DNA of 16,269 bases from CAYWLI01 sp964519535 (GCA_964519535.1 CAZFIR010000216.1:1-16269); one strand, 5' to 3'; counted from the first letter of the stretch, positions 1-6,388 are shown. Numbers and translations: made by a program. The notes: a model not told the origin generated them from the sequence alone.

Positions 1-62
1 GCCTAAAACCTGGAAAGAAGGTCGCCAAACCGACCCCCCTCTTCCCCAGGATCGAGACGTAA
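1..62 (+). CDS. metG: Methionyl-tRNA synthetase, C-terminal end (partial)
   Basis: Only the last 19 full codons are inside the window. They read LKPGKKVAKPTPLFPRIET and end at TAA (60-62). The string 'KP.PLFPRIE' is typical of the tail of bacterial MetRS enzymes that lack, or have lost, the C-terminal EMAP-like tRNA-binding domain; MetRS charges tRNA-Met in the cytoplasm. Ending directly after this motif suggests the short form without that extra domain. The identification rests on a very short peptide, so it is moderately sure. The following DUF721 gene has its ribosome binding site (AAAGGAG) immediately after this stop, which suggests co-transcription. Confidence 0.55.
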   Translation, partial: LKPGKKVAKPTPLFPRIET

Positions 63-76
63 AGGAGAAGGCATCG

Positions 77-556
77 GTGAGAACGAAACGGGCGATGAAT
101 TTTAATGTCAGCGCTGCCGTGAAGGAGGCCCTGCACAGATGCAATCTGACGACCAAGATGAAGGGATATGCCGTGTGGGGGGTCTGGGACCAGGCCGTGG
201 GGGAAACGGTGGCCCAACAGGCCCAGCCGTCCTTCGTGCGGGGTGGCACCCTCTTTGTCAAGTGCTCCTCCTCGGCATGGATGCAGCAGCTCCAGTTTAT
301 GAAGGGGACTATTTGTAAAGAACTCAACCGGCTCCTGGGAACGGAGGTGGTCAAGGAGCTCAGGTTTCAGATGGGGATGATTGATCGTCCCCCTCGTGGC
401 GATTCATCTGCCGCGGATCAGGAGGTGGTGTTGGATGATGTTGAACGGGAACGGATAGACGAAGCGCTTCGTCCCCTCCCGGACCCCGAGATGAAGGAGA
501 TCGTCAGGCGGATCATGGTAAAGGGGGCATCAGCAAAGAAGACTGTAAATCAGTGA
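77..556 (+). CDS. DUF721 (DciA-like) protein
   Basis: A 159-residue protein. Residues about 12-100 match the DUF721/DciA fold: a region around WGVWDQAVGETVAQQAQPSFV, the strand GGTLFVKCSSSAWMQQLQFMK, and a later LRFQMG. DciA is the ancestral loader or operator of the replicative helicase DnaB in bacteria that lack DnaC or DnaI. The C-terminal part (about 105-159) is charged and low in hydrophobics and is probably a flexible tail. The start is GTG at 77 with AAAGGAG 9 bases upstream. The same frame is open to the left edge, but that stretch overlaps the metG end and has no better start; ATG at 95 is an alternative. The family assignment is fairly sure, while helicase loading is inferred from the family. 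Confidence 0.75.
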   Translation: MRTKRAMNFNVSAAVKEALHRCNLTTKMKGYAVWGVWDQAVGETVAQQAQPSFVRGGTLFVKCSSSAWMQQLQFMKGTICKELNRLLGTEVVKELRFQMGMIDRPPRGDSSAADQEVVLDDVERERIDEALRPLPDPEMKEIVRRIMVKGASAKKTVNQ

Positions 557-622
557 ATCCCCTGGCGGCAGCGCCTCCCCCGAATTCCGCCTTGGCAGGA
601 AAATCGATAATCCTCCCTCAGC

Positions 623-636
623 CCCTTTTAGTAAAG
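623..636. repeat. Short dispersed hairpin motif CCCTTTTAGTAAAG, copy 1
   Basis: The 14-mer CCCTTTTAGTAAAG recurs exactly at 7327-7340, where it is the apex of a long intergenic hairpin. Here the preceding C/T-rich stretch (about 608-622) resembles the left arm of that hairpin, but the right arm decays after AAAGAGAG. It therefore looks like a degraded copy of the same intergenic palindromic element. It lies in the gap between the DUF721 gene and the recombinase gene, close to the left end of the AT-rich island. Confidence 0.4.
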
Positions 637-648
637 AGAGACTTGATT

Positions 649-658
649 AGATTAATCT
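649..658. promoter_or_regulatory. 10-bp perfect palindrome upstream of recombinase gene
   Basis: AGATTAATCT is a perfect palindrome centred about 15 bases before the recombinase start, inside the AT-rich string TTGATTAGATTAATC. It could be an operator or a recombinase-binding half of an attachment site. Nothing in the sequence proves either, and a 10-mer palindrome in AT-rich DNA can arise by chance. Confidence 0.2.
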
Positions 659-667
659 TATGAAGAC

Positions 668-1474
668 ATGGAGAAAGGTAAAATCGCGGGCTATTGCCGG
701 GTCTCCACCCTGGAGCAGAAAAAGAGAGGTTACGGAATCGATATCCAGATGAGGGATATTAAGAAGTATGCCGACCTCTTCCGTTTGACAATCGATGGGT
801 TCTACGTGGATGAGGCCAAAAGCGGGGTTGAGGAAAATAGAAAGGCGCTTAAAAGATTAATCAGGGACTGTAAAAAGGGAAAAGTGGAGGCAATTATCGT
901 GGCGTCATTAGATCGATTATCCAGAGACCTCAGGTTCACTGAGAACTTCTTTTATGATCTCCAAAAGATGGGGGTGAAGATTTTCATCGCTGACATGCCC
1001 CATTATGACGGAAATAATCGTAAAGATGTGCTGATCAGGCAGATCAAAGAGGCGATTGCAGAAGAAAATCGGAAGGAGATTATCGAGAGGCTGAAGAAAG
1101 GGAGAGAGGAGAGAGTGAGAAGGGGGAAATTCCCCGGCGGCACTCTCCCCTATGGCTATATGAGAAACAGCAAAGAGATAGAGATAAACCCCCATGAGGC
1201 GGAAATCGTGAGGCTAACTTTTTCGTTATCGGCCCAGACAAAAAGCGGGCAGAAGATAGCCAAAAACCTTAACGAAAGAGGCTTCAGGCGAAGGAACGGA
1301 ACCCCTTGGACTCAGAGGCAAGTTTGGAGTATTCTAAGTCGGGATGAGCTATATACCAAAGGAATTTTCAGATATGGAGACGCGATTGGGATCGATCCCA
1401 ATCTCATCATATCAAGGAGAGATGTGGGCTATTTAAAAGAGGGGAGGAAAAGCGATGAAAAGATTGGCTATTAG
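668..1474 (+). CDS. Serine recombinase (resolvase/invertase family), short form
   Basis: A 268-residue site-specific serine recombinase. The N-terminal catalytic domain (about 5-145) has the motif GYCRVSTLEQ with nucleophile Ser13 and the conserved VASLDRLSRDLRF helix (about 78-90). A 'Recombinase' DNA-binding domain follows (about 150-230), with GGTLPYGY and the RRNGTPWTQRQVWSIL helix typical of large serine recombinases. Members of that group are usually 450-600 residues and carry a zinc ribbon and coiled coil; here the protein ends soon after the Recombinase domain, so it is either a minimal form or truncated. Its last 20 bases overlap the next gene. The start is ATG at 668 with only a weak ribosome binding site (GAAG). 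It probably mobilised, or once mobilised, the AT-rich island that follows; no attachment sites were identified. Confidence 0.85.
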   Translation: MEKGKIAGYCRVSTLEQKKRGYGIDIQMRDIKKYADLFRLTIDGFYVDEAKSGVEENRKALKRLIRDCKKGKVEAIIVASLDRLSRDLRFTENFFYDLQKMGVKIFIADMPHYDGNNRKDVLIRQIKEAIAEENRKEIIERLKKGREERVRRGKFPGGTLPYGYMRNSKEIEINPHEAEIVRLTFSLSAQTKSGQKIAKNLNERGFRRRNGTPWTQRQVWSILSRDELYTKGIFRYGDAIGIDPNLIISRRDVGYLKEGRKSDEKIGY

Positions 1475-2288
1475 CTTTATTTTTATGGCATTAGGTTGCG
1501 CTATATGTGCCGCCACAGCTCAATTCACGCCCTTGCCTTCTAACACTGAGATTACACCGCCAGCACCTGACCTTCCCAAGAATATTGCGGGCTTTTCTGG
1601 AACCTGGTACGGGATCTGGGACAATGGAAATCAAACTACTCTTGTGGTTGAGAAAATTGAGCCAGCAGCAGCAATCGCCGTTTATTCCTGGGGAGCATAC
1701 GGGGATAATGAAGGCGGATGGCGGCGTTACGAATGGAAGGTAGAGCCTGGTAGACTTGAACTGAATACTGATGGAATGAATATAAAGTATTTTCTATCTG
1801 GAGATTGTGAAGAACTTGAAGGGGAATTTAGGGCGCCTTCTAGATCTCAGATAAATTATGTAATAATGCAACGGCAGCCACCTTTAGCACCTATAACAAC
1901 ATCAGCCACAGCTACCCCTACGCCGATGCCAGCAAATGTTAAAATCACCCCCCCTGCCCCGGGGATATCTCCAGATATCGCTGCCTTTTCGGGATCTTGG
2001 CAGGGAACGTGGAGTAACGGAAGATCAACAGTATTGGTAGTAGAAAGAATTGAGCCAAGAACAGACCATATCGAAGCAATTGCCGTATATTCTTGGGGTC
2101 CTTTAAAAAAGATAGAGCCTAGTGGCTGGAGACGCTATATAGGGAAGATAGAACCTGGCAAGCTTGAGTTGTCCGTCCCAAGGACAACAATAATTGTAAC
2201 TTATCTACTGTCCGAAGATGGCCAGACGCTGGAAGGAACGTGGAGACAGGGATTGTTAAAACTTAAGGCAACGATGCAGCGTCAGTAG
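1455..2288 (+). CDS. Secreted protein with two tandem copies of one beta-rich domain
   Basis: A 277-residue protein of unknown function. Residues 1-22 form a signal peptide (KR, then a hydrophobic core, likely cleaved near AATA-Q23), so it should be exported; a lipoprotein anchor at C15 is less likely. The mature part is an internal duplication with a period of about 131 residues. Unit 1 (about 32-141) and unit 2 (about 163-277) share ITPPAP, FSG.W.G.W.NG, LVVE.IEP, IAVYSWG, GWRRY, EPG.LEL and end in the same MQRQ. A Thr/Pro/Ala-rich linker (142-160) joins them. The alternating pattern suggests small beta-barrel or sandwich domains, perhaps ligand-binding. ATG at 1455 follows GGGGAGG at 1441-1447, an excellent site lying inside the recombinase gene. 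No family name is claimed. Confidence 0.8.
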   Translation: MKRLAISFIFMALGCAICAATAQFTPLPSNTEITPPAPDLPKNIAGFSGTWYGIWDNGNQTTLVVEKIEPAAAIAVYSWGAYGDNEGGWRRYEWKVEPGRLELNTDGMNIKYFLSGDCEELEGEFRAPSRSQINYVIMQRQPPLAPITTSATATPTPMPANVKITPPAPGISPDIAAFSGSWQGTWSNGRSTVLVVERIEPRTDHIEAIAVYSWGPLKKIEPSGWRRYIGKIEPGKLELSVPRTTIIVTYLLSEDGQTLEGTWRQGLLKLKATMQRQ

Positions 2289-2293
2289 AAAAA

Positions 2294-2321
2294 AAAGAGA
2301 AACTAGGGCTAGTCTCTCTTT
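2294..2321. terminator. Hairpin terminator, best on the minus strand
   Basis: AAAGAGAAACTA (2294-2305), a GGGC loop, then TAGTCTCTCTTT (2310-2321) form a 12-position stem with one mismatch. A run of eight A precedes it, so read on the minus strand it is followed by T8, a canonical rho-independent terminator blocking leftward transcription. On the plus strand the downstream T-run is poor, but the hairpin starts five bases after the stop of the duplicated-domain gene and probably ends that transcript too. Confidence 0.65.
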
Positions 2322-2364
2322 GTAAAGAGGGGATGGGAGGATTTGAAACCTATTTTCTAGATAA

Positions 2365-2439
2365 TCACACAAAGACACGGAGAACGCCAAGAATTAGAAG
2401 GGGAATAAAAATCTCTGTGGCCTTTGTGGCTTTGTGTGA
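2365..2439. repeat. Imperfect inverted-repeat element (CACAAAG type)
   Basis: TCACACAAAG at 2365-2374 is repeated in perfect inversion at 2430-2439 (CTTTGTGTGA), and the inner arms stay partly complementary (ACACGGAGAACGCC against GGCCTTTGTGG). The arms enclose about 55 bases. Palindromes built from 'ACACAAAGACACGGAG' and 'CTCTGTGGCCTTTGTG' words resemble repeats I recall as frequent in intergenic DNA of uncultured bacteria; here it fills the gap between the secreted-protein gene and the DUF2442 gene. It could be a non-autonomous mobile element or a stable RNA hairpin. The short open frame over it (2333-2533) follows the repeat and has no coding character. Confidence 0.5.
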
Positions 2440-2507
2440 GAGAATAAAGATGAATTTCAATAGTGTGTATTTTCTGAGCATTCAGAAACTATTCGAGGAG
2501 AAATGGC

Positions 2508-2750
2508 ATGAGCACTTTAGCGATAAAGGTTGATCCCTTGGCAGTCGAGGTGTCTGTCAGCACAGATGCTCTGCATGTTAGCCTTGCAGATGGGCGGGAA
2601 CTCTCCGCACCCCTTGCATGGTTCCCACGTTTGCTGAAAGCGACCAAAGAGCAAAGAAAGAATTGGCGTCTTATCGGGGGGGGCGTCGGTATCCACTGGG
2701 AAGATGTAGACGAAGATATATCGGTTGAGAGTTTACTCTCCTCTAAGTGA
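2508..2750 (+). CDS. DUF2442 domain protein
   Basis: An 80-residue protein covering the whole DUF2442 domain: VSVSTDALHVSLADGRELSAPLAWFPRLLKAT, then NWRLIGGGVGIHWEDVDEDISVESLL. The family is widespread and small, has no settled biochemical role, and is often encoded beside a DUF4160 partner in toxin-antitoxin-like pairs. The start ATG at 2508 is set by GAGGAG at 2495-2500. No DUF4160 partner is recognisable on either side: upstream lies an inverted-repeat element, and downstream a separate gene with its own promoter. It is thus an orphan copy inside the AT-rich island. Family assignment is good; any antitoxin role is inference. Confidence 0.75.
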   Translation: MSTLAIKVDPLAVEVSVSTDALHVSLADGRELSAPLAWFPRLLKATKEQRKNWRLIGGGVGIHWEDVDEDISVESLLSSK

Positions 2751-2804
2751 ATCTCCTCCCGCACACTGCCCCTCTTTGTTCTGCCTTCTCGCTATTCTTA
2801 ACAA

Positions 2805-2861
2805 GTGCTATAGTGTACCCATGTCAAAAGCAAATCGTAAATTTATATGTTAAATGTTATG
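2805..2861 (+). promoter_or_regulatory. Duplicated leader with extended -10 promoter, copy 1
   Basis: This 57-bp block aligns without gaps to 3418-3474 at 47 of 57 positions. It begins with GTGCTATAGTGTAC, identical in both copies; TGCTATAGT (2806-2814) is a good extended -10 box (TGnTATAaT), and no -35 box is evident. The conserved words CATGT, CAAATCG, AAATT, TTAA and TGTT continue into the 5' leader. Similarity begins abruptly at the promoter, which argues for a copied or shared mobile regulatory unit rather than background similarity. It precedes the HEPN-like gene. Confidence 0.6.
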
Positions 2862-2868
2862 CGGAAAT

Positions 2869-3321
2869 ATGGAAATCTATCACGAAATAAGCAAGCAAGA
2901 GATCGCTGAGCGGCAGCTAGTTCGTGCCATTGAATTGTATATCGAAGGATCTGATTTGGTGCCAGTTATTACGTTGGCCGGAGCGGCAGAAGAAATATTA
3001 GGCAAACTCGTCGAGACTCTTGGCAAAAAACATGCATTAGAAACCAAGGCAGAAATGCTAGGCAAAATATATCAACATACCTTTAAAAAGCCGCCCAATT
3101 CTAAGAAGTTTATTTTTCATATGAATAAAGCGAAAAATGAATTGAAGCATATAAGTACGGGTGCTACCCTAGAACTAGATCTAGAAACCGAGGCAGTCGA
3201 GTTAATTGAGAGAGCGATAACCAATTACAACATTCTGGGTGGTAAAAGAAATCGGCTGTTTCATGAGTTTCGCCAAGAAAGCGTTCGCAGATATCAGGAA
3301 CGATTTGAGAAGTTCACATAA
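2869..3321 (+). CDS. Small helical protein with HEPN-like motif
   Basis: About 150 residues, almost entirely helical by composition, of unknown function. It opens with ISKQEIAERQLVRAIELYIEG and a conserved-looking LAGAAEEILGKLVE helix. Two short motifs resemble the HEPN RNase signature R-(N/D/H)-x3-H: KNELKH (with Lys in the Arg position) in the third quarter, and RNRLFH near the C-terminus. HEPN proteins are compact helical bundles, many of them RNA-cleaving toxins or defence factors. The fold assignment here is inference from these motifs and the helical character. A start at ATG 2854 is possible, but that codon lies inside the duplicated leader, so ATG 2869 (MEIYHEI) is preferred; neither has a strong ribosome binding site. 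No nucleotidyltransferase partner of the MNT type is adjacent. Confidence 0.5.
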   Translation: MEIYHEISKQEIAERQLVRAIELYIEGSDLVPVITLAGAAEEILGKLVETLGKKHALETKAEMLGKIYQHTFKKPPNSKKFIFHMNKAKNELKHISTGATLELDLETEAVELIERAITNYNILGGKRNRLFHEFRQESVRRYQERFEKFT

Positions 3322-3337
3322 CCAGGGGGGAATTCCC

Positions 3338-3404
3338 GGGAACGTTGCTCAAAATTATCAAAACCCAGCCTGGCCGTAAAAAGTGAAATTTTGAACTACG
3401 TCCC
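3338..3404. repeat. Palindromic element with GGGAACG/CGTCCC ends, copy 1
   Basis: The left arm GGGAACGTTGCTCAAAATT (3338-3356) matches the reverse complement of the right arm AATTTTGAACTACGTCCC (3387-3404) with one gap and two mismatches. The 67-bp unit can fold into one long hairpin with a loop of about 30 bases. Elements starting GGGACG and ending CGTCCC recall palindromes left by REP-associated or IS200-like transposases, or MITEs; no transposase is present here. It sits just after the HEPN-like gene and just before the second copy of the duplicated leader. Confidence 0.55.
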
Positions 3405-3417
3405 ACTTGTTTTTCCT

Positions 3418-3474
3418 GTGCTATAGTGTACTCATGTTAAGATCAAATCGGAAATTCGTATATTAATTGTTGTG
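3418..3474 (+). promoter_or_regulatory. Duplicated leader with extended -10 promoter, copy 2
   Basis: This is the second copy of the 57-bp leader described at 2805, with the same TGCTATAGT extended -10 box (3419-3427). It lies upstream of the DUF5677 gene with a longer untranslated stretch (about 28 bases more) before the start codon. Seven of the ten differences between copies are transitions (C/T or A/G), as expected of two descendants of one sequence. Both genes are probably expressed under similar conditions. Confidence 0.6.
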
Positions 3475-3502
3475 TATCATAATTTGAACTTGTGGATAAG
3501 GG

Positions 3503-4804
3503 ATGTTTGGACTTCAAAAAATACTTGAAACACAATTAAGAAAAAACCTTCGCCCTCAAGACATCTTGCTACAGGTTATTAAAAAGAAGTTATCTGATCT
3601 CGGTGTCCGCCTAAATCAGTCGCAGTTAAAGCTAATTCGAAGACAACTAAAAGATGTCAGCCCAACGATCACTCTTGACTTTTCAGACGATCAGATAGCG
3701 CGTGCAAAAATAAAATCGGAGCCAGATCTAGAAAAAGCAATACAAGCAGCTCTAGCTGATATTTCATCTGAGGCACTTAAGAAACTTAAAAAGATAGAAA
3801 ATGAATTACCGGATAAGATGGAAAGGGTTGCAGAAGAGGTTTCTGGAGTTATTTTTCGTAGGATTCGCCGAACATACAGGTTTGGACTTAAAGACTGTAG
3901 AGACATCCAAGTAACCTTTGAAAATAATCTCTATGCAATATGGGGGAAGGCAATAAGTCAACTTGAGGTTCTTGTAGGTCTTGCAATGGAGGCAGGAGAA
4001 AATATGGTTGATTTCGTCACCAGAGGTAAGAGCTTGCTAACAGAAACTAAATGGGTAGTCTTGAGCAGACTACATGCGAGGGCATGCCAAATCGCTGGTG
4101 AAATAGTTGCACTTTTGAAAGCTGGGTACGCTGACGGTGCATATGCAAGATGGCGTTCTCTCCATGAGGTAACGGTGGTCTTAGCTTTTATTTTTGATCA
4201 TGAGGATACCATTGCTGAGCAATACCTGATGCACGACGATATTGAAGAGTACAAGAGTGCAGTTCATGAACTTGAGCTATTTCCAGCTCTGGCAGAAGAT
4301 GAGGAGTTCATGTTATACTATGATAGTTTAAAGGCTCAAAGGGCAGAATTGGCTCGATCTTATGGACAATATTTCCTAGAGGATTATGGGTGGGCTGCTG
4401 GTGTAATAAAAGGGTCCCGTCCTACGTTCCGCAAAATTGAACAAAAGATGAACCTTTCTCATCTTCGTCCATATTATCGCGAAGCTAGTCACAACATCCA
4501 TGCTAGCGTGAGGGGTACCTTTTCACGACTAGGACTCCACCCCGATATAAACGACCTTCTTTTAGCTGGCGCAAGTGACTTCGGACTTGCTGGCCCGGGT
4601 CATCTTGCTGCGTTATCACTCTCACAAGCGACAGTGATTCTCCTTCAGGGAGCTGTGGTAATTGACTCGATAGTTTTCATGAAAGTGATTATGAAGCAGC
4701 AGCAAATTGTTGGAAAAGAATTTTGGCGAACTCATCGACGTATGATGAAGAAGCATGCACATCAATCCAATCCAGCGGACCAGGCGCAAGAGGCGGGTCG
4801 CTGA
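3503..4804 (+). CDS. DUF5677 domain protein
   Basis: A 433-residue, mostly helical protein. The N-terminal part (1-160) is charged with long helices and is probably coiled coil in places (about 75-115). Residues about 185-400 match DUF5677: RLHARACQIAGEIVALLKAG followed by ARWRSLHE, then YLMHDDIEEYK, and later YYREASHNIHASVRGT. The family is found in many bacteria, often in accessory regions, and has no established biochemical role; its conserved His and Arg residues suggest an enzyme or nucleic-acid-related function, but this is not shown. The start ATG 3503 has a poor ribosome binding site (AAGGG directly in front). The gene is bracketed by palindromic GGGAACG elements and driven by the duplicated leader, which suggests a transferable single-gene unit partnered with the HEPN-like gene. 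Confidence 0.7.
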   Translation: MFGLQKILETQLRKNLRPQDILLQVIKKKLSDLGVRLNQSQLKLIRRQLKDVSPTITLDFSDDQIARAKIKSEPDLEKAIQAALADISSEALKKLKKIENELPDKMERVAEEVSGVIFRRIRRTYRFGLKDCRDIQVTFENNLYAIWGKAISQLEVLVGLAMEAGENMVDFVTRGKSLLTETKWVVLSRLHARACQIAGEIVALLKAGYADGAYARWRSLHEVTVVLAFIFDHEDTIAEQYLMHDDIEEYKSAVHELELFPALAEDEEFMLYYDSLKAQRAELARSYGQYFLEDYGWAAGVIKGSRPTFRKIEQKMNLSHLRPYYREASHNIHASVRGTFSRLGLHPDINDLLLAGASDFGLAGPGHLAALSLSQATVILLQGAVVIDSIVFMKVIMKQQQIVGKEFWRTHRRMMKKHAHQSNPADQAQEAGR

Positions 4805-4826
4805 TCTCATTCGCTATCCGAACTAC

Positions 4827-4880
4827 GGGAACGTTGATGCACAAGCAACTTTCCGATAAAAACCTCCCCTTTTGCGTCCC
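4827..4880. repeat. Palindromic element with GGGAACG/CGTCCC ends, copy 2
   Basis: It starts GGGAACGTTG, identical to the left end at 3338, and ends GCGTCCC at 4880. The inverted ends are shorter here (about 7 bp) and the interior differs from copy 1. With copy 1 it places the 11-mer CGGGAACGTTG as a direct repeat (3337-3347 and 4826-4836) on both sides of the DUF5677 gene. The interior TGCACA..CAACTTTC also resembles 7252-7277 downstream of intact larC, so this stretch may partly belong to the duplicated larC flank. Confidence 0.4.
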
Positions 4881-4889
4881 TTAACGTAT

Positions 4890-5275
4890 TTAGCCCTTGT
4901 GCTTAATAGCCTCCCTCCCCTTTGCAATAGCCTCTTGATAGACCTCTTTTAATGGGACCTTCTTTTTTTCGGCTGCCTGACGGCAGCTTTCATATTCCGG
5001 CATCAGGTTGATGACCTTTCCCTCTCGGTCGAAGGCCACCTTTACCTTAATAGGCCCATAATGGGTCTCTACCTCCCGCTCCTCTCTGGGGAGGGTCATC
5101 CGCTCGACCTGGTGCATCCGCACCCCCAGGGTGGTGGATTCCTGCATGATGAGCTGCGCTAACCGTTCCCGTTGCGCCGCAGTCGAAAGGACGCGGATAG
5201 TAAAGCCCGGCCTGCCCTTCTTCATCTGGATGGGGATCTGGGAGGCATTCAGGGCAACCCCTACCAAGAGAAGAC
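4890..5275 (-). pseudogene. larC: larC 3' fragment (duplicated C-terminal third)
   Basis: The encoded peptide matches residues about 268-393 of the intact LarC at 7371-8552 almost residue for residue: IPIQMKKGRPGFTIRVLSTA, ESTTLGVRMHQVERMTLPRE, KVKVAFDREGKVINLMPEYE. There are about 8 differences over the central 111 residues and no internal stop. Homology ends abruptly at about 5275 (the LLL..G.ALNAS region). Beyond it, only a 16-codon unrelated extension from a TTG start could open the frame, so about two thirds of the gene, including the whole N-terminal domain, is absent. It cannot encode a full nickel insertase. Similarity continues past the stop into the flank (about 4827-4889 against 7252-7370). 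It is best read as a duplicated or recombined larC end marking the left boundary of the DUF89-HD module. Confidence 0.8.
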
Positions 5276-5407
5276 GGCACATAACCACCTCGATAGGTCG
5301 CAGCAACGATTCCAAATCAATCAACTGATCGATTACCTCAAGAGCCAGTTTACTCTATGCCTTGATATGCTTGCAATAGTACAAATTGGCCTGCTCGGTA
5401 AAAAAAG

Positions 5408-5424
5408 CAAGATTGTTGATCTTG
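5408..5424. promoter_or_regulatory. Operator-like inverted repeat upstream of DUF89 gene
   Basis: CAAGAT and ATCTTG form a perfect 6-bp inverted repeat around TGTTG, in the roughly 200-base gap between the larC remnant and the DUF89 start. A weak promoter candidate (TTGTTG at 5422-5427, 18-base spacer, TCTTAT at 5446-5451) overlaps its right arm. It may be a repressor site for the DUF89-HD pair, but the evidence is only its position and symmetry. Confidence 0.2.
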
Positions 5425-5480
5425 TTGCTGCGCATATTGCTTCCTTCTTATCTGTAATGTATGCTAAATTGAATATTATA

Positions 5481-6344
5481 ATGGATATTTCACTAGACTG
5501 CATCCCCTGTATTGTGAACAGTTTCCTTCGGTTGCTGAAATCCGGTATATTGCCCGATGCCGAAAAAGAACCCGCCCTGAGGCGTTTATTGGATTTTTTG
5601 GCCGGGGCCGATTACCGCCAATCTCCACCGGCATTGGGTCGAGAAATGCATCGCATGATACGGGAAGTGCTGAAGAACCCTGATCCCTATAAAGAAATTA
5701 AGGAAAAGTTTAACAAAATGATGCTGGGCTTTTATGACGATTTTAAAAAAATGGTTCAACAAACGAACGACCCTTTTGATATGGCCATGCGCCTGGCCAT
5801 TGCCGGTAATGTCATAGATTTTGGCCCGCAACACCAACTGGATGTCATGGATACCATTCAACGCGTCGTACACGCGGATTTTGCTATAGACGATTCCCCA
5901 CAATTGCGAGGAGATTTGCAGGACGCGTCGACCGTTCTGTATGTGGGTGATAATTGTGGCGAAATTGTTATAGATAAACTTTTCATCGAGATGATGAACC
6001 ATCCCAATGTTTACTTTGTCGTACGCGGCGGTCCTGTTTTAAACGATGCAACCGTAGACGATGCGCAAAAAATTGGGATGAATCAATTGGCAAAAGTCGT
6101 GACGACCGGAGATGATGCGCCCGGCGCTGTCTGGGAAACGACATCAGATGATTTTAAAAAATTATTCTTCAAAGCGGACATGGTGATAGCCAAAGGTCAG
6201 GGCAATCTGGAAGGTTTGATTGACGTGAAACATAATATTTATTTTCTTCTCGTCACCAAATGCGATCTGATCGCGAATCGAGTGGGCGCCAAGACCGGGG
6301 ATTTTATTGTTAAGAAGGCGGATTTAAATAACATGGACATCTGA
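5481..6344 (+). CDS. DUF89 family protein (ARMT1-like metal-dependent phosphatase)
   Basis: A 287-residue protein of the DUF89 (damage-control phosphatase) family. It starts MDISLDCIPC with the N-terminal C7-x2-C10 pair of the prokaryotic subgroup. It has the metal and substrate motifs AGNVIDFG (108-115), YVGDNCGEIVID (154-165), VVRGGPVLNDATVDDA (180-195) and KGQGNLEGL (238-246). Family members bind a divalent metal through the D-N-x-G-E region and hydrolyse phosphate esters, including damaged or side-product sugar phosphates. The frame is open much further upstream (to 5172), but that region is antisense to the larC remnant, and the family N-terminus points to ATG 5481; ATG 5457 is possible. 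There is no good ribosome binding site. It is probably co-transcribed with the HD gene 44 bases downstream. Substrate unknown. Confidence 0.8.
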   Translation: MDISLDCIPCIVNSFLRLLKSGILPDAEKEPALRRLLDFLAGADYRQSPPALGREMHRMIREVLKNPDPYKEIKEKFNKMMLGFYDDFKKMVQQTNDPFDMAMRLAIAGNVIDFGPQHQLDVMDTIQRVVHADFAIDDSPQLRGDLQDASTVLYVGDNCGEIVIDKLFIEMMNHPNVYFVVRGGPVLNDATVDDAQKIGMNQLAKVVTTGDDAPGAVWETTSDDFKKLFFKADMVIAKGQGNLEGLIDVKHNIYFLLVTKCDLIANRVGAKTGDFIVKKADLNNMDI

Positions 6345-6388
6345 TCTTTTTCATTTAAACAACAGCATTGATTACGTAGAGAGAAAAA

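Noticed and set aside
2333..2533. Possible 66-residue protein
   Set aside because: It runs through the CACAAAG inverted repeat, overlaps the DUF2442 start and shows no coding pattern.
2805..3474. The duplicated leaders as integron attC sites
   Set aside because: No clear RYYYAAC/GTTRRRY pair or imperfect stem, and the repeats lie upstream of genes with a promoter, not at 3' ends of promoterless cassettes; no tyrosine integrase is present.
5172..5480. N-terminal extension of the DUF89 gene
   Set aside because: The frame is open, but the first part is antisense to the larC remnant and the DUF89 family begins at MDISLDCIPC.
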